Shown here: positions 1 through 6,841 of the stretch, piece by piece
Numbering within the stretch: the stretch's first letter is position 1
Layout of the letters: every line of letters starts with the position of its first letter
NCBI GenBank assembly: GCA_946408295.1
Contig: CAMJRT010000057.1
Span: 1 to 7,109, forward strand
DNA length: 7,109 nucleotides
DNA from: an uncultured Bacteroidales bacterium
GTDB taxonomy: Bacteria; Bacteroidota; Bacteroidia; Bacteroidales; UBA932
Reading direction: 5' to 3'
Notes under the pieces: model-generated
Databases searched by the model: none
Told to the model about the DNA's origin: nothing
What the model saw: the letters and a program-made list of their open reading frames with translations, nothing else
Made by a program: the position numbers and the translations under genes

Positions 1-3000
1 TCTGCATTCTTGATGGCCGCGCAGAGGTCGATTCCGTTCATCCGGGGCATCATCACATCGCTCACCACCAGGTCGGGTCGGGCCTGTTTCGCCAGTTCCA
101 GGGCTTCTTCCCCGTCCGTAGCGCACAAGACGCGATACTGGACTTCGAACAATTCCCGGAGAATATCCCTCATCTGGGAGTTGTCCTCGGCCACTACGGC
201 AATGGGGCGCTCGTCGCCGAAGTCCTCGACGGGATGCGGCTCCGGGGCGATGACAATCTGCTTGTCTTCGGCAAACGCCACCGTTCCCTTGGGCAGCGTG
301 AGCGTGAAGTCCGACCCTTTGCCCGGCTCGCTTTGCACGCTGATGTCGCCGTGGTGTTTCCGGGCGATGTCCTTGGCCAGCGCCAGTCCGATTCCGGACC
401 CGGGTATGCCTTGCGTCACCGTGTCGGGCTGTTCGCTCTGGTAAAAACGCTCGAACACTTTTTCTTGCTCCTCGGGGGCGATGCCGATGCCTGTGTCGCG
501 TACGTGAATGCGTACCTGTTCCTCGGACGAATCCACGGCCAGTTGGATTTTTCCGCCCGCCGGCGTGTACTTGACCGCATTGAAAATCAGGTTCATCAAG
601 ACCTTCTGCATATGGAAACTGTCCAGATAGACCTGCGGATTCGCGGGGTCGGGCATCATCTCCAACGCGATGTCTTTCCCGGAAGCAATCTCCCGAAATT
701 TTTCCAGGATATCTCCGACGAACATATTGACATAGGTGGGAGAGAGATGCAGTGTAATAAGTCCTTGCTCGAACTTGCGGAAATCAATCAGTTCTGTGAC
801 CAATTGGTTCATTTGTTCGGCCTGCGACATCACCTTGTCCATCTTGTGGGTCACTTGGGGCGGAAGATGGAATGTGCGGAAGATGGATTCTATCTGGGCG
901 ATGATGAGGGTGAGCGGACTTCGCAGTTCGTGGCTCACCGTCGTGAAAAATCGAAGTTTGGTCTCGTTCAGTTCCTGGATTCTTTTGGATTCGCGGTGCA
1001 GGTGGATGTTGCGGAATATCATCCAGAGGATAAAGAGAAGGAGCAGCGCGTATAAGATAAAGGCGGCCGTTGAGTTGTACCACGGGGCCTTGATAACAAT
1101 CTGGAGTGAACACATCACTTCGGGCCTGCTACGCCGACGAAGCTCAAAAAAGTAGCTGCCCGGCAGAACTTGTTCTACTTGCAAGTGACGTCCGCTTAAG
1201 TCTTTCCAATCGTTGTCAAGCCCTTTTACGCGATACTGATAGTTGGCCCAGTTCAGTTCCGTGACGTAATGGCGTGAGGAAAATCCCAGGACAATCTGGT
1301 TTTGTTTTCCCGTCAAAACAAGTTTGTCGGCGGAGGGGAAGGACATCGGAGTTCCGTCAACGAACAATTCCGAGAAATAGATGTCTTCAACGTCCTTCCC
1401 GGATTCCGGGGAGAGGCGGAACGATACCAATCCGTTGGTCCCGCCGGCATAAACGGTTCCGTCCGCCGTCAACAACAGGCCGCTGTCCCGAACCAAGGAT
1501 TCCAGCGGCAGGTCTTGTCCCGGCAGCCAGGAGCGGATATGTCCTCCGTGTCTGTCCAACAGTTGGATTCCTTTTTCACCAGAGACAAGCAATTGTCCGT
1601 CCTGCGCTTCCACCAACTGGTAGCCATTGGCGTTCAACTGGACATCCCGGTCGACGAAAGGGACAAAACGACCGTCCTGCAACCGGTACAGCCCGTGCCC
1701 GAACGTGGACGCGTAGATGCGGCCCTCCCTTGTAGCCAGCAGTCGCATCGGTCTTGCGGATGTCTCTCCGTCCCAAACAGGATATTGGGCGCGCAGTTGT
1801 TTCGTTTCCAGATCGAATACGACTATCTCGGACGAAGCCAGCCAGAGTTCGTTCCCGACAATCATTTCGTGAACATATCGGGCGCCTCCGGTCTGGGGGT
1901 AGAGCAGGGAGTCGGTATGATGCTCCAGGGAATGGACATACACCCCGTCCTCGGTTGAGAGAAAGAGTTCCTTCCCGTGGTGCAAGACCATATTGACGAC
2001 GGACAGGGGGCTGGAAGCCGAGGTGGGCGTGACTTTGTAGAACTGCTTTCGTCCCAAATCCATTCGATAGAGCCCGGTAGGTTGGGTTGCTATCCACATG
2101 CAATTTCGTTCCGGACAAATGTCCACCCATTTGACATTGGTAAAAGGCTGCGCGTCGAAACGGACGATTCGTTCTCCTTCCAGCCGGTTCAGTCCGCCGC
2201 CTTCCGTGCAAATCCATACGCCATTCTTCCCGGCCTTGGCCAGATGGCCCACTACGGAATGCGAGAGACCCTCGTCCGGAGACTCGGGATAGAACGACAT
2301 GGCGCCCGGTCGGGTGTCGAAGAAATGGACGCCGCCATAATAGGTGCCGGCCCAAAGCAAGTTGTCCCGGTCCTTCAAAAGGCTGTGGATGGAGGAACTG
2401 TTCAGTCCGCCTTCCCTTTCTTCCCGTCGAAAGACGGAGAACTGTCCGCTGGACGGCTCGAACCGGCACAACCCTCGGAAGGTTCCCATCCAGATAATTC
2501 CTGAAGAAGACTCTGCGAAAGAGCGGATGTTGTCGCTGGGGAAGCCTTTGTCGCCGTGGGTGTCCACCGTGTATCGGATGATGGAGCCATCGTTTTGCAC
2601 ACAAAGGGCTCCGCTGCGAAGACTACCGACCCATATCCTGCCGTCGGAAGCCTCAAAGAGAGTGCCTAAATCGCCTATCGTGCTGATGATGGAATAATGC
2701 TTGTTCTGTAGGGGGGGGCAGAACACTAATCCCTGCGGGCAGGTAATCCAGGTATTCCCGCGCGTATCCACGCATATGCCGCGCACGTTGTCAAAAGGAA
2801 GTTGGCGATGCGGGGACAAGGACTGGGTTTCCACATTCCAGTACAAATCTTGATAGCCGCTGGCTACGTGCAGAACGCCATTTGCCAGGCAGAAAGCGTC
2901 GGCCTCGCCTGGCAGTACCGCTTGCGGCTCTGTCTGCGACGCCAAGCAGCGGTAGAGGCTTCCCTCCGACAGGTACCATACGACGCCCTTCGCGTCGCAC

Positions 3001-3239
3001 AAAAGCCGGGACACTTCGCCCACGCCCTGCACGATGTGCATATCCCCGTCGTAGTAGCACGCTCCGTTTTCCGTTCCGAACCAGATGCGCCCCAGCGAAT
3101 CCTGGCAGACGGACAGTACGTTGGGGCTCAAAAGCCCCTCCTGCGCGCCAAAATGCCGAAAGTACGGCTTGGCGTACAGATGCGGCCCAAGAGCGAGCGA
3201 AAACAGGCAAAATATGACGTAAAACCGTTTCACGCCCAC
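1..3239 (-). CDS. Hybrid two-component system (HTCS) sensor kinase/response regulator, C-terminus beyond the window
   Basis: This is a membrane-bound sensor-regulator that detects a glycan fragment in the periplasm and controls PUL transcription. The minus-strand frame is open for 1079 codons from a GTG at 3239 to the window edge; an in-frame stop lies just upstream (3258-3260) and no ATG precedes residue 67. GTG at 3233 is an alternative start. Seen: signal peptide about 1-23; repeated propeller motifs such as D-S-L-G-R-I-W-F-G-T (47-56) across about 30-600; Y_Y_Y-type domain about 646-718; transmembrane helix about 725-742; HisKA with phosphorylatable His770 in SHELRSPLTL; N-box Asn883/Asn887; G1 box DTGIGI (915-920); G2 GSGIGLALA (947-955); receiver with Glu1018/Asp1019 and phospho-acceptor Asp1061 in SDVMMPRMNG. 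Ser774 occupies the H+4 position where Thr or Asn is usual. HTCS proteins normally run to about 1300-1400 residues and end in an AraC-type HTH, here cut off. The divergent GH88/lyase operon suggests the ligand is an unsaturated uronate oligosaccharide (inference). Confidence 0.95.
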   Translation of the reverse strand, partial: MGVKRFYVIFCLFSLALGPHLYAKPYFRHFGAQEGLLSPNVLSVCQDSLGRIWFGTENGACYYDGDMHIVQGVGEVSRLLCDAKGVVWYLSEGSLYRCLASQTEPQAVLPGEADAFCLANGVLHVASGYQDLYWNVETQSLSPHRQLPFDNVRGICVDTRGNTWITCPQGLVFCPPLQNKHYSIISTIGDLGTLFEASDGRIWVGSLRSGALCVQNDGSIIRYTVDTHGDKGFPSDNIRSFAESSSGIIWMGTFRGLCRFEPSSGQFSVFRREEREGGLNSSSIHSLLKDRDNLLWAGTYYGGVHFFDTRPGAMSFYPESPDEGLSHSVVGHLAKAGKNGVWICTEGGGLNRLEGERIVRFDAQPFTNVKWVDICPERNCMWIATQPTGLYRMDLGRKQFYKVTPTSASSPLSVVNMVLHHGKELFLSTEDGVYVHSLEHHTDSLLYPQTGGARYVHEMIVGNELWLASSEIVVFDLETKQLRAQYPVWDGETSARPMRLLATREGRIYASTFGHGLYRLQDGRFVPFVDRDVQLNANGYQLVEAQDGQLLVSGEKGIQLLDRHGGHIRSWLPGQDLPLESLVRDSGLLLTADGTVYAGGTNGLVSFRLSPESGKDVEDIYFSELFVDGTPMSFPSADKLVLTGKQNQIVLGFSSRHYVTELNWANYQYRVKGLDNDWKDLSGRHLQVEQVLPGSYFFELRRRSRPEVMCSLQIVIKAPWYNSTAAFILYALLLLFILWMIFRNIHLHRESKRIQELNETKLRFFTTVSHELRSPLTLIIAQIESIFRTFHLPPQVTHKMDKVMSQAEQMNQLVTELIDFRKFEQGLITLHLSPTYVNMFVGDILEKFREIASGKDIALEMMPDPANPQVYLDSFHMQKVLMNLIFNAVKYTPAGGKIQLAVDSSEEQVRIHVRDTGIGIAPEEQEKVFERFYQSEQPDTVTQGIPGSGIGLALAKDIARKHHGDISVQSEPGKGSDFTLTLPKGTVAFAEDKQIVIAPEPHPVEDFGDERPIAVVAEDNSQMRDILRELFEVQYRVLCATDGEEALELAKQARPDLVVSDVMMPRMNGIDLCAAIKNA
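2711..2718 (-). repeat. 8-base homopolymer C tract inside the HTCS gene
   Basis: The coding strand carries eight consecutive C bases (G on the plus strand), spanning codons 174-177 and reading Cys-Pro-Pro-Leu in the sensor propeller. The frame is open with eight bases. A change of one base would frameshift the regulator early. Whether the tract varies cannot be judged from one sequence. Confidence 0.9.
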
Positions 3240-3303
3240 TAATATAGTGCCTTTTGACTAAAAATCAAAGGTCTTTGCTCAAAAATTCGCCCCCTTGTCT
3301 TTA

Positions 3304-3340
3304 TTGGACGAAAGTGTAAAATATTTGCACGATTGTCCAA
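3304..3340. repeat. Interrupted inverted repeat TTGGAC-N25-GTCCAA
   Basis: TTGGAC at 3304-3309 is matched by its reverse complement GTCCAA at 3335-3340, with a 25-base spacer. The half-sites are about three helical turns apart (31 bp start to start), so they would face the same side of the DNA. The spacer encloses the first copy of the AAAGTGTAAAA direct repeat. It could be a dimer-binding operator; with six-base arms a chance origin is possible. Confidence 0.4.
3311..3326. repeat. Direct repeat copy 1 (AAAGTGTAAAATATTT)
   Basis: AAAGTGTAAAA here recurs exactly at 3381-3391, 70 bp downstream. The match extends through TATTT if a single C insertion in the second copy is allowed. It lies about 36 bp upstream of the -7 box, a plausible activator position. 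Candidate binding site for the adjacent HTCS regulator; this role is inferred. Confidence 0.5.
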
Positions 3341-3349
3341 ATTAGCCTC

Positions 3350-3362
3350 ATTGCAAAGCAAT
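3350..3362. repeat. Short perfect dyad ATTGC-AAA-GCAAT
   Basis: Five-base arms (3350-3354 and 3358-3362) flank a three-base centre. The right arm overlaps the first base of the -7 box at 3362. Its position in the -35/-10 spacer region would suit a protein-binding site that affects polymerase access, but the arms are short and AT-rich, so chance is a real alternative. Confidence 0.4.
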
Positions 3363-3369
3363 ACCTTTG
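3362..3369 (+). promoter_or_regulatory. Bacteroidota -7 promoter element TACCTTTG for the PUL operon
   Basis: TACCTTTG matches the Bacteroides -7 consensus TAnnTTTG exactly and lies 42 bases upstream of the short peptide gene, giving a predicted 5' leader of roughly 35 bases. I do not see a -33 TTTG at the usual 19-21 base spacing; the nearest TTG (3333-3335) is 26 bases away. A weak -33 element is common at activator-dependent promoters, which fits HTCS control. Confidence 0.55.
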
Positions 3370-3380
3370 CGATTGATTAA

Positions 3381-3397
3381 AAAGTGTAAAACTATTT
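3381..3397. repeat. Direct repeat copy 2 (AAAGTGTAAAACTATTT)
   Basis: Second copy of the intergenic repeat, identical to the first over AAAGTGTAAAA and then offset by one inserted C before TATTT. It lies just downstream of the -7 box, so it would fall at or after the predicted transcription start. That is unusual for an activator site; either the start site differs from my prediction, or this copy acts in repression, or the resemblance is chance. Confidence 0.45.
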
Positions 3398-3411
3398 AAT
3401 GATATGTTGCT

Positions 3412-3555
3412 ATGTTGAAAAAAGCCTACATTTCACCCAGTTGCTCCGAGTCCGTATTGGACTACGGCGTGACCATCCTTGCGAGTTCTTATGGATTGCA
3501 AGACTATAACGTCGACTCGTTCGACTACGATTCCATGGTCTTCAAACAGGAGTAA
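3412..3555 (+). CDS. Short Bacteroidales 'KKxYxxP' peptide, 47 aa, function unknown
   Basis: An ATG-TAA frame of 48 codons starts MLKKAYISPS, has a central T-I-L-A-S-S stretch (residues 21-26) and ends in an acidic, aromatic tail (DYNVDSFDYDSMVFKQE). Short peptides beginning K-K-x-Y-x-x-P with a mid-sequence L-A-x-S segment are common in Bacteroidales genomes next to genes for exported proteins; their role is not known to me. It has no signal peptide or membrane segment. It sits first in the operon, behind the -7 box and 39 bases before the lipoprotein gene. The family-like N-terminus and the position argue for a real gene; no Shine-Dalgarno is visible, which is normal for Bacteroidota. It could be a leader peptide or a small secreted or regulatory factor; I cannot tell which. 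Confidence 0.7.
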   Translation: MLKKAYISPSCSESVLDYGVTILASSYGLQDYNVDSFDYDSMVFKQE

Positions 3556-3582
3556 CCAGTCTTTCCCAGTACAAAATTTAAT

Positions 3583-3586
3583 GGAG
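3583..3586 (+). promoter_or_regulatory. Ribosome binding site GGAG for the lipoprotein gene
   Basis: GGAG ends eight bases before the ATG at 3595, good Shine-Dalgarno spacing. It supports that start, which also gives a complete lipoprotein signal peptide. The GGAG lies inside a five-codon ATG frame (3581-3598) whose TGA overlaps the lipoprotein ATG. Confidence 0.5.
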
Positions 3587-3594
3587 TATCAGCT

Positions 3595-5649
3595 ATGAAA
3601 AAGATTCATACCCTATTCGCCGCCGCGGTCTTCTTGTTCGCTTTTGCGGCCTGTCAGAAAGAGAACGTCGCTCCCGCTGACGCATCTCAGGAAAGCAACG
3701 TTCCCGTGGCCGTCGAGCCTCAGGACGATGACGCGGTTGCCGATGAACCCGTCTCCGGATCCGTTACCTTCACGGCCAGCATTGAAACGCCCAAGACGAC
3801 CCTCGCCGCCGACGGCCGCCAGACCTGGCGCGCCGGAGACAACATTTTGGTTTCGAACGGTGCGATAACCGTATCAGTTAGCGCTATCGGTAATTTGAGT
3901 GTAGATTCTAAGCAGTATCCTGAAGTATATGAGTATTTCTCATATAACACAACGACAAGGCAACTGACTGACACCAGAAATTCCCACGTGGTGGCCGAGT
4001 GGATTGCCATTACCGAGGATATGATTGCCAGTGACGGGAAGACGCTTCGCTTCCATGTCAATGTGTACACGCCGGAAAGATATTACTGCTTCTTTGTCAC
4101 TGGCGCCGATCCACACGTGTATTCCATGACGACGGGCGGTCGTGTGGTCACCCGTCAGTTCGGAGAGACCAGCACGAGCCATGATGCCCAGGATGCGCAC
4201 CTGATTGCCAGATGTGACGTAGGTGAGACCGCTGTTACTTTCAACAATACGCTGGCCTACCTTTCTCTTAATTGCTCCGATGATTACTACGCTGTCTCCT
4301 TCTTCCCGAACAGCGGCGCCGGCCAGATTCCCTACAAAATCAATGCAGACCTGGGCAATTTGGAGTACGCACCCAATACTTATACAAATTTGAGATATGC
4401 CGCCGTGTCTGCGGTTATCAATAAGAGCCACGATACTTGGTATCTTCCTCTCGCTCCCAATTACACCTTTGCGGGCGGTTTTACCCTCATCCTATGGTCC
4501 AATTCGGCCGACTATTCCGCCGCAAAGAATCTGACCCTCGCCGAAATCAAGGCAAAAACCGACTGGACCGGATTTCCGAAGTTCCTCTCCACCACCCAAG
4601 ATTATACGCCTGCCATGGGCCGGGTGATGGCCATGGGCGATGTATGTTCCATCGTGAGTTACTCCTCTTATTATGATATGTGGCAATCCGGAAAGGATAT
4701 TGTCATTGACGGAGTGGGCTATAACAAGAATATGACGGCTTTTTCCGGACTGACGGCGACCCGCATCACGTCGAACCAGAATATTTCGGCGGCCGGCGTT
4801 TATTTCGTCGCAGACGGGGTGACTGCCACGATGAGCGCCAACATTTCCGGAAGCGTGATTGTGATGGGCGACACCGTCTCGGAAGGAGTCGTGGGGAGCC
4901 GGGGTGCCACCCTCGCTACCAACAATGGCAAGCAGTTTACGGCGGGTGATTCCGCTTCGATCCTATTGAAAGGTCTCACCGTGAACCATACAGGGAATGA
5001 TATGTTCAACATTACCAATACGGATGTAAACATCATCATTGATGACTGCTTTGTCAAAACAGGCAGCTGGAAGACTCTTGCTACCATAGCCGACGGAGCG
5101 AGCGTTGATAAGTTTGCAGTCACCAATTCTGACTTGCTTGTCCGTCAAGGTCTCATTAACAATTTGGGTACGGGTTCCCGTTCCATCGGTACGCTCAAGT
5201 TATTCAACTCCGTATTTTGCCGGTGGAATGATGGCGTCGGCGCGTCTGCTATTTGTCAGGGTGTTTCAACTACCGATTTGGGGGAATTTAGTATGACTTT
5301 TAATTCCTTCATTAATTTCTCGCACCAGGATTCGTCCTACGATGCCTTACATACAAAGTCGGCGGATACATTCACGGCAACCCACAACTATTTCTACTTG
5401 ACTGCTGATGGGACTCGTGTGTATTTCGATATTGATGCTATCGATTCTGCCAGTTATTCCATTGTTGAAAATTATTCAACGGGCTATGTGGAAGATTCAA
5501 AGGGCGTTAGGGGTGGTGTTAAGTTTTTTATGGGCGCAACATCGTTCTATGGCGATGAGGCCGTTTCCAATCAGTTTGTCAGCCTGGATTTGTCGGCGGC
5601 CAAGCCCAATTTCCAATTAAGTACCACTGCCTATGGCGCCCAGCGCTAG
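3595..5649 (+). CDS. Surface lipoprotein with fimbrillin-like N-terminal and beta-helix-like C-terminal regions (DUF4957/DUF5123 type)
   Basis: A 684-residue exported lipoprotein of unproven function, probably displayed on the outer membrane for glycan handling. Seen: lysine-rich start, hydrophobic core, lipobox ending in Cys20, then Q-K-E-N, resembling the Lys-Glu surface-export signal of Bacteroidota lipoproteins. An acidic linker follows (about 25-55). Residues about 56-350 begin V-T-F-T-A-S-I-E and contain T-W-R-A-G-D-N-I (77-84), a pattern of fimbrillin-like domains. From about 358 (Y-Y-D-M-W-Q-S-G-K-D-I-V-I-D-G) to the end are short beta-strand repeats with Asn/Thr-rich turns, as in right-handed beta-helices; this resembles the DUF4957/DUF5123 lipoproteins of Bacteroidales PULs. 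I see no clear polysaccharide-lyase catalytic set, so glycan binding is likelier than catalysis. The gene runs 16 bases before the GH88 gene. Base composition changes sharply at about 3840. Domain names are from memory of family patterns. Confidence 0.75.
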   Translation: MKKIHTLFAAAVFLFAFAACQKENVAPADASQESNVPVAVEPQDDDAVADEPVSGSVTFTASIETPKTTLAADGRQTWRAGDNILVSNGAITVSVSAIGNLSVDSKQYPEVYEYFSYNTTTRQLTDTRNSHVVAEWIAITEDMIASDGKTLRFHVNVYTPERYYCFFVTGADPHVYSMTTGGRVVTRQFGETSTSHDAQDAHLIARCDVGETAVTFNNTLAYLSLNCSDDYYAVSFFPNSGAGQIPYKINADLGNLEYAPNTYTNLRYAAVSAVINKSHDTWYLPLAPNYTFAGGFTLILWSNSADYSAAKNLTLAEIKAKTDWTGFPKFLSTTQDYTPAMGRVMAMGDVCSIVSYSSYYDMWQSGKDIVIDGVGYNKNMTAFSGLTATRITSNQNISAAGVYFVADGVTATMSANISGSVIVMGDTVSEGVVGSRGATLATNNGKQFTAGDSASILLKGLTVNHTGNDMFNITNTDVNIIIDDCFVKTGSWKTLATIADGASVDKFAVTNSDLLVRQGLINNLGTGSRSIGTLKLFNSVFCRWNDGVGASAICQGVSTTDLGEFSMTFNSFINFSHQDSSYDALHTKSADTFTATHNYFYLTADGTRVYFDIDAIDSASYSIVENYSTGYVEDSKGVRGGVKFFMGATSFYGDEAVSNQFVSLDLSAAKPNFQLSTTAYGAQR

Positions 5650-5665
5650 ATTTTGAGTCTGTCGT

Positions 5666-6841
5666 ATGAAAGCCTGTAGAATCCTATTCCTGCTCACGGT
5701 CATTTCCTTGGTCGCCTGCGGTCCTAAGGACGCGTTGGTGGAAGAGAATGTGGAGAATGCCAAGGGGCAGTTGGCCTCGCTTTTGGAAGTGAGCGAGGCG
5801 GGCGACACTTTGCGGATTCCCTCTACCTTCAAGGACGGGAAAGTGAAGTTCGTCCCGATCGACGACTGGGTGAGCGGCTTCTTTGCGGGGAACTTGTGGT
5901 ATATGTACGAGCTCACCGGCGATCCGTTCTGGGCGGAACACGCCACCCGGCACACGGAGAAATTGGACTCCATCCAGTACCTCACCTGGCACCACGACGT
6001 GGGTTTCATGGTTTATGACAGTTACGGAAACGGCCTGCGCCTGACGGGGAAAGAAGCCTACAAAGACGTCATCGTCCAGACGGCCAAATCCCTGAGCACC
6101 CGCTTCCGTCCTGCGGCCGGCGTGCTGCAAAGTTGGAGCGTGGACCGCGACTGGCAGGCCCTCCGCGGATGGAAATGTCCCGTCATCATCGACAATATGA
6201 TGAACCTGGAATTGCTTTTCAACGCAACGCGGATCAGCGGAGACTCTACCTATTTTCATATAGCGGTCTCGCATGCTGACAAGACCCTTCAAAACCATTT
6301 CCGTCCGGACTACAGCTGCTATCATGTGGTGGATTATGATCCGGAAACCGGAGCGGTGCGGGGGCGTTGCACGGCGCAGGGCTATGCCGACGAAAGCGCT
6401 TGGGCCAGAGGACAGGCCTGGGCCCTCTATGGGTACACCAGCGCCTATGCCTACACCGGATATGAGCGCTACCTTGCCCAGGCCCGGAATGTGGCCGACT
6501 ATATCTTCTCACGCCTTCCGGAGGACTTGGTTCCCTATTGGGACTATGACTGTCCGGACATTCCGAATACCTGGCGGGACGCATCCTCGGCCGCCATCAT
6601 GGCCAGCGCGCTATATCAACTGTATTCCCTGACCGGGGAGGCAATGTATCGGGAAAAAGCGGACGGGATGGTTCAATCCCTTTCGTCTCCTTCCTATCGC
6701 GCAACCCCGGGCTCCAACGGCGGCTTCATTTTGATGCACTCCGTGGGCAGCGTTCCTCACGGCAGCAATATCGACGTGCCGCTCAACTACGCAGATTATT
6801 ATTTTCTGGAAGCCCTTATCCGAAGAAAGAACCTTCAATAA
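5666..6841 (+). CDS. Glycoside hydrolase family 88 unsaturated glucuronyl hydrolase, lipoprotein
   Basis: GH88 enzymes remove the 4,5-unsaturated uronic acid that polysaccharide lyases leave at the non-reducing end of oligosaccharides, by hydrating the double bond rather than by ordinary glycoside hydrolysis. The 391-residue product has a lipoprotein signal peptide (lipobox L-V-A-C, Cys18) and is probably periplasmic or membrane-anchored. Catalytic candidates are Asp111 in H-H-D-V-G-F and Asp176 in I-I-D-N-M-M-N, corresponding to Asp88 and Asp149 of the Bacillus sp. GL1 enzyme. His220, Gln238, Arg248 and Trp252 (in WARGQAW) keep the same spacing from the second Asp as GL1 His193, Gln211, Arg221 and Trp225 (GL1 numbers recalled). 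The C-terminal G-S-N-I-D-V-P-L-N-Y-A-D-Y-Y block is typical of the family. Length is normal and no key residue is missing. Substrate is not fixed by sequence; the next gene favours glycosaminoglycan disaccharides. Confidence 0.93.
   Translation: MKACRILFLLTVISLVACGPKDALVEENVENAKGQLASLLEVSEAGDTLRIPSTFKDGKVKFVPIDDWVSGFFAGNLWYMYELTGDPFWAEHATRHTEKLDSIQYLTWHHDVGFMVYDSYGNGLRLTGKEAYKDVIVQTAKSLSTRFRPAAGVLQSWSVDRDWQALRGWKCPVIIDNMMNLELLFNATRISGDSTYFHIAVSHADKTLQNHFRPDYSCYHVVDYDPETGAVRGRCTAQGYADESAWARGQAWALYGYTSAYAYTGYERYLAQARNVADYIFSRLPEDLVPYWDYDCPDIPNTWRDASSAAIMASALYQLYSLTGEAMYREKADGMVQSLSSPSYRATPGSNGGFILMHSVGSVPHGSNIDVPLNYADYYFLEALIRRKNLQ

Larger units (their letters stand above)
3240..3411. promoter_or_regulatory. 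Divergent intergenic control region between the HTCS gene and the PUL operon
   Basis: This 172-bp AT-rich stretch separates the start of the minus-strand HTCS gene from the start of the plus-strand short peptide gene. It must hold the promoters for both directions. It contains a direct repeat, two inverted repeats and a Bacteroidota-type -7 box, each listed separately. HTCS regulators usually bind near the promoter of the adjacent operon, so this is the expected place for the operator. I found no exact TAnnTTTG box pointing towards the HTCS gene; AAAAGG (3255-3250 on the minus strand) ends 10 bases before its first GTG and could serve as a weak ribosome binding site. Confidence 0.75.

Noticed and set aside
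234..1055. Long plus-strand open frame (273 codons) opposite the HTCS kinase region
   Set aside because: It is antisense to a fully conserved histidine kinase domain, shows no domain or signal, and its His/Leu/Gly-rich composition is that of a GC-rich shadow frame.
1576..2604. 342-codon minus-strand open frame within the HTCS gene
   Set aside because: It is on the same strand but in a different frame from the HTCS; it is very Arg/Gly/Pro-rich without recognisable motifs, while the HTCS frame across the same bases reads as proper propeller repeats.
1..3239. HTCS as a pseudogene or frameshifted gene
   Set aside because: Reading the minus strand codon by codon gives one open frame from 3239 to the edge (1079 codons plus two bases) with all expected kinase and receiver motifs in register.
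3581..3598. Five-codon frame (M-E-Y-Q-L) whose TGA overlaps the lipoprotein ATG, suggesting translational coupling
   Set aside because: The same bases supply the GGAG ribosome binding site at correct spacing, which explains the sequence more simply; no independent evidence of translation.
4680..5649. C-terminal beta-helix as an active pectate lyase or chondroitinase B
   Set aside because: The repeat pattern fits a right-handed beta-helix, but I could not identify the Asp/Arg/Lys/Arg catalytic sets of those lyase families.
5684..6325. 213-codon minus-strand frame opposite the GH88 gene
   Set aside because: The plus strand encodes conserved GH88 catalytic motifs here; the antisense frame has no recognisable features.
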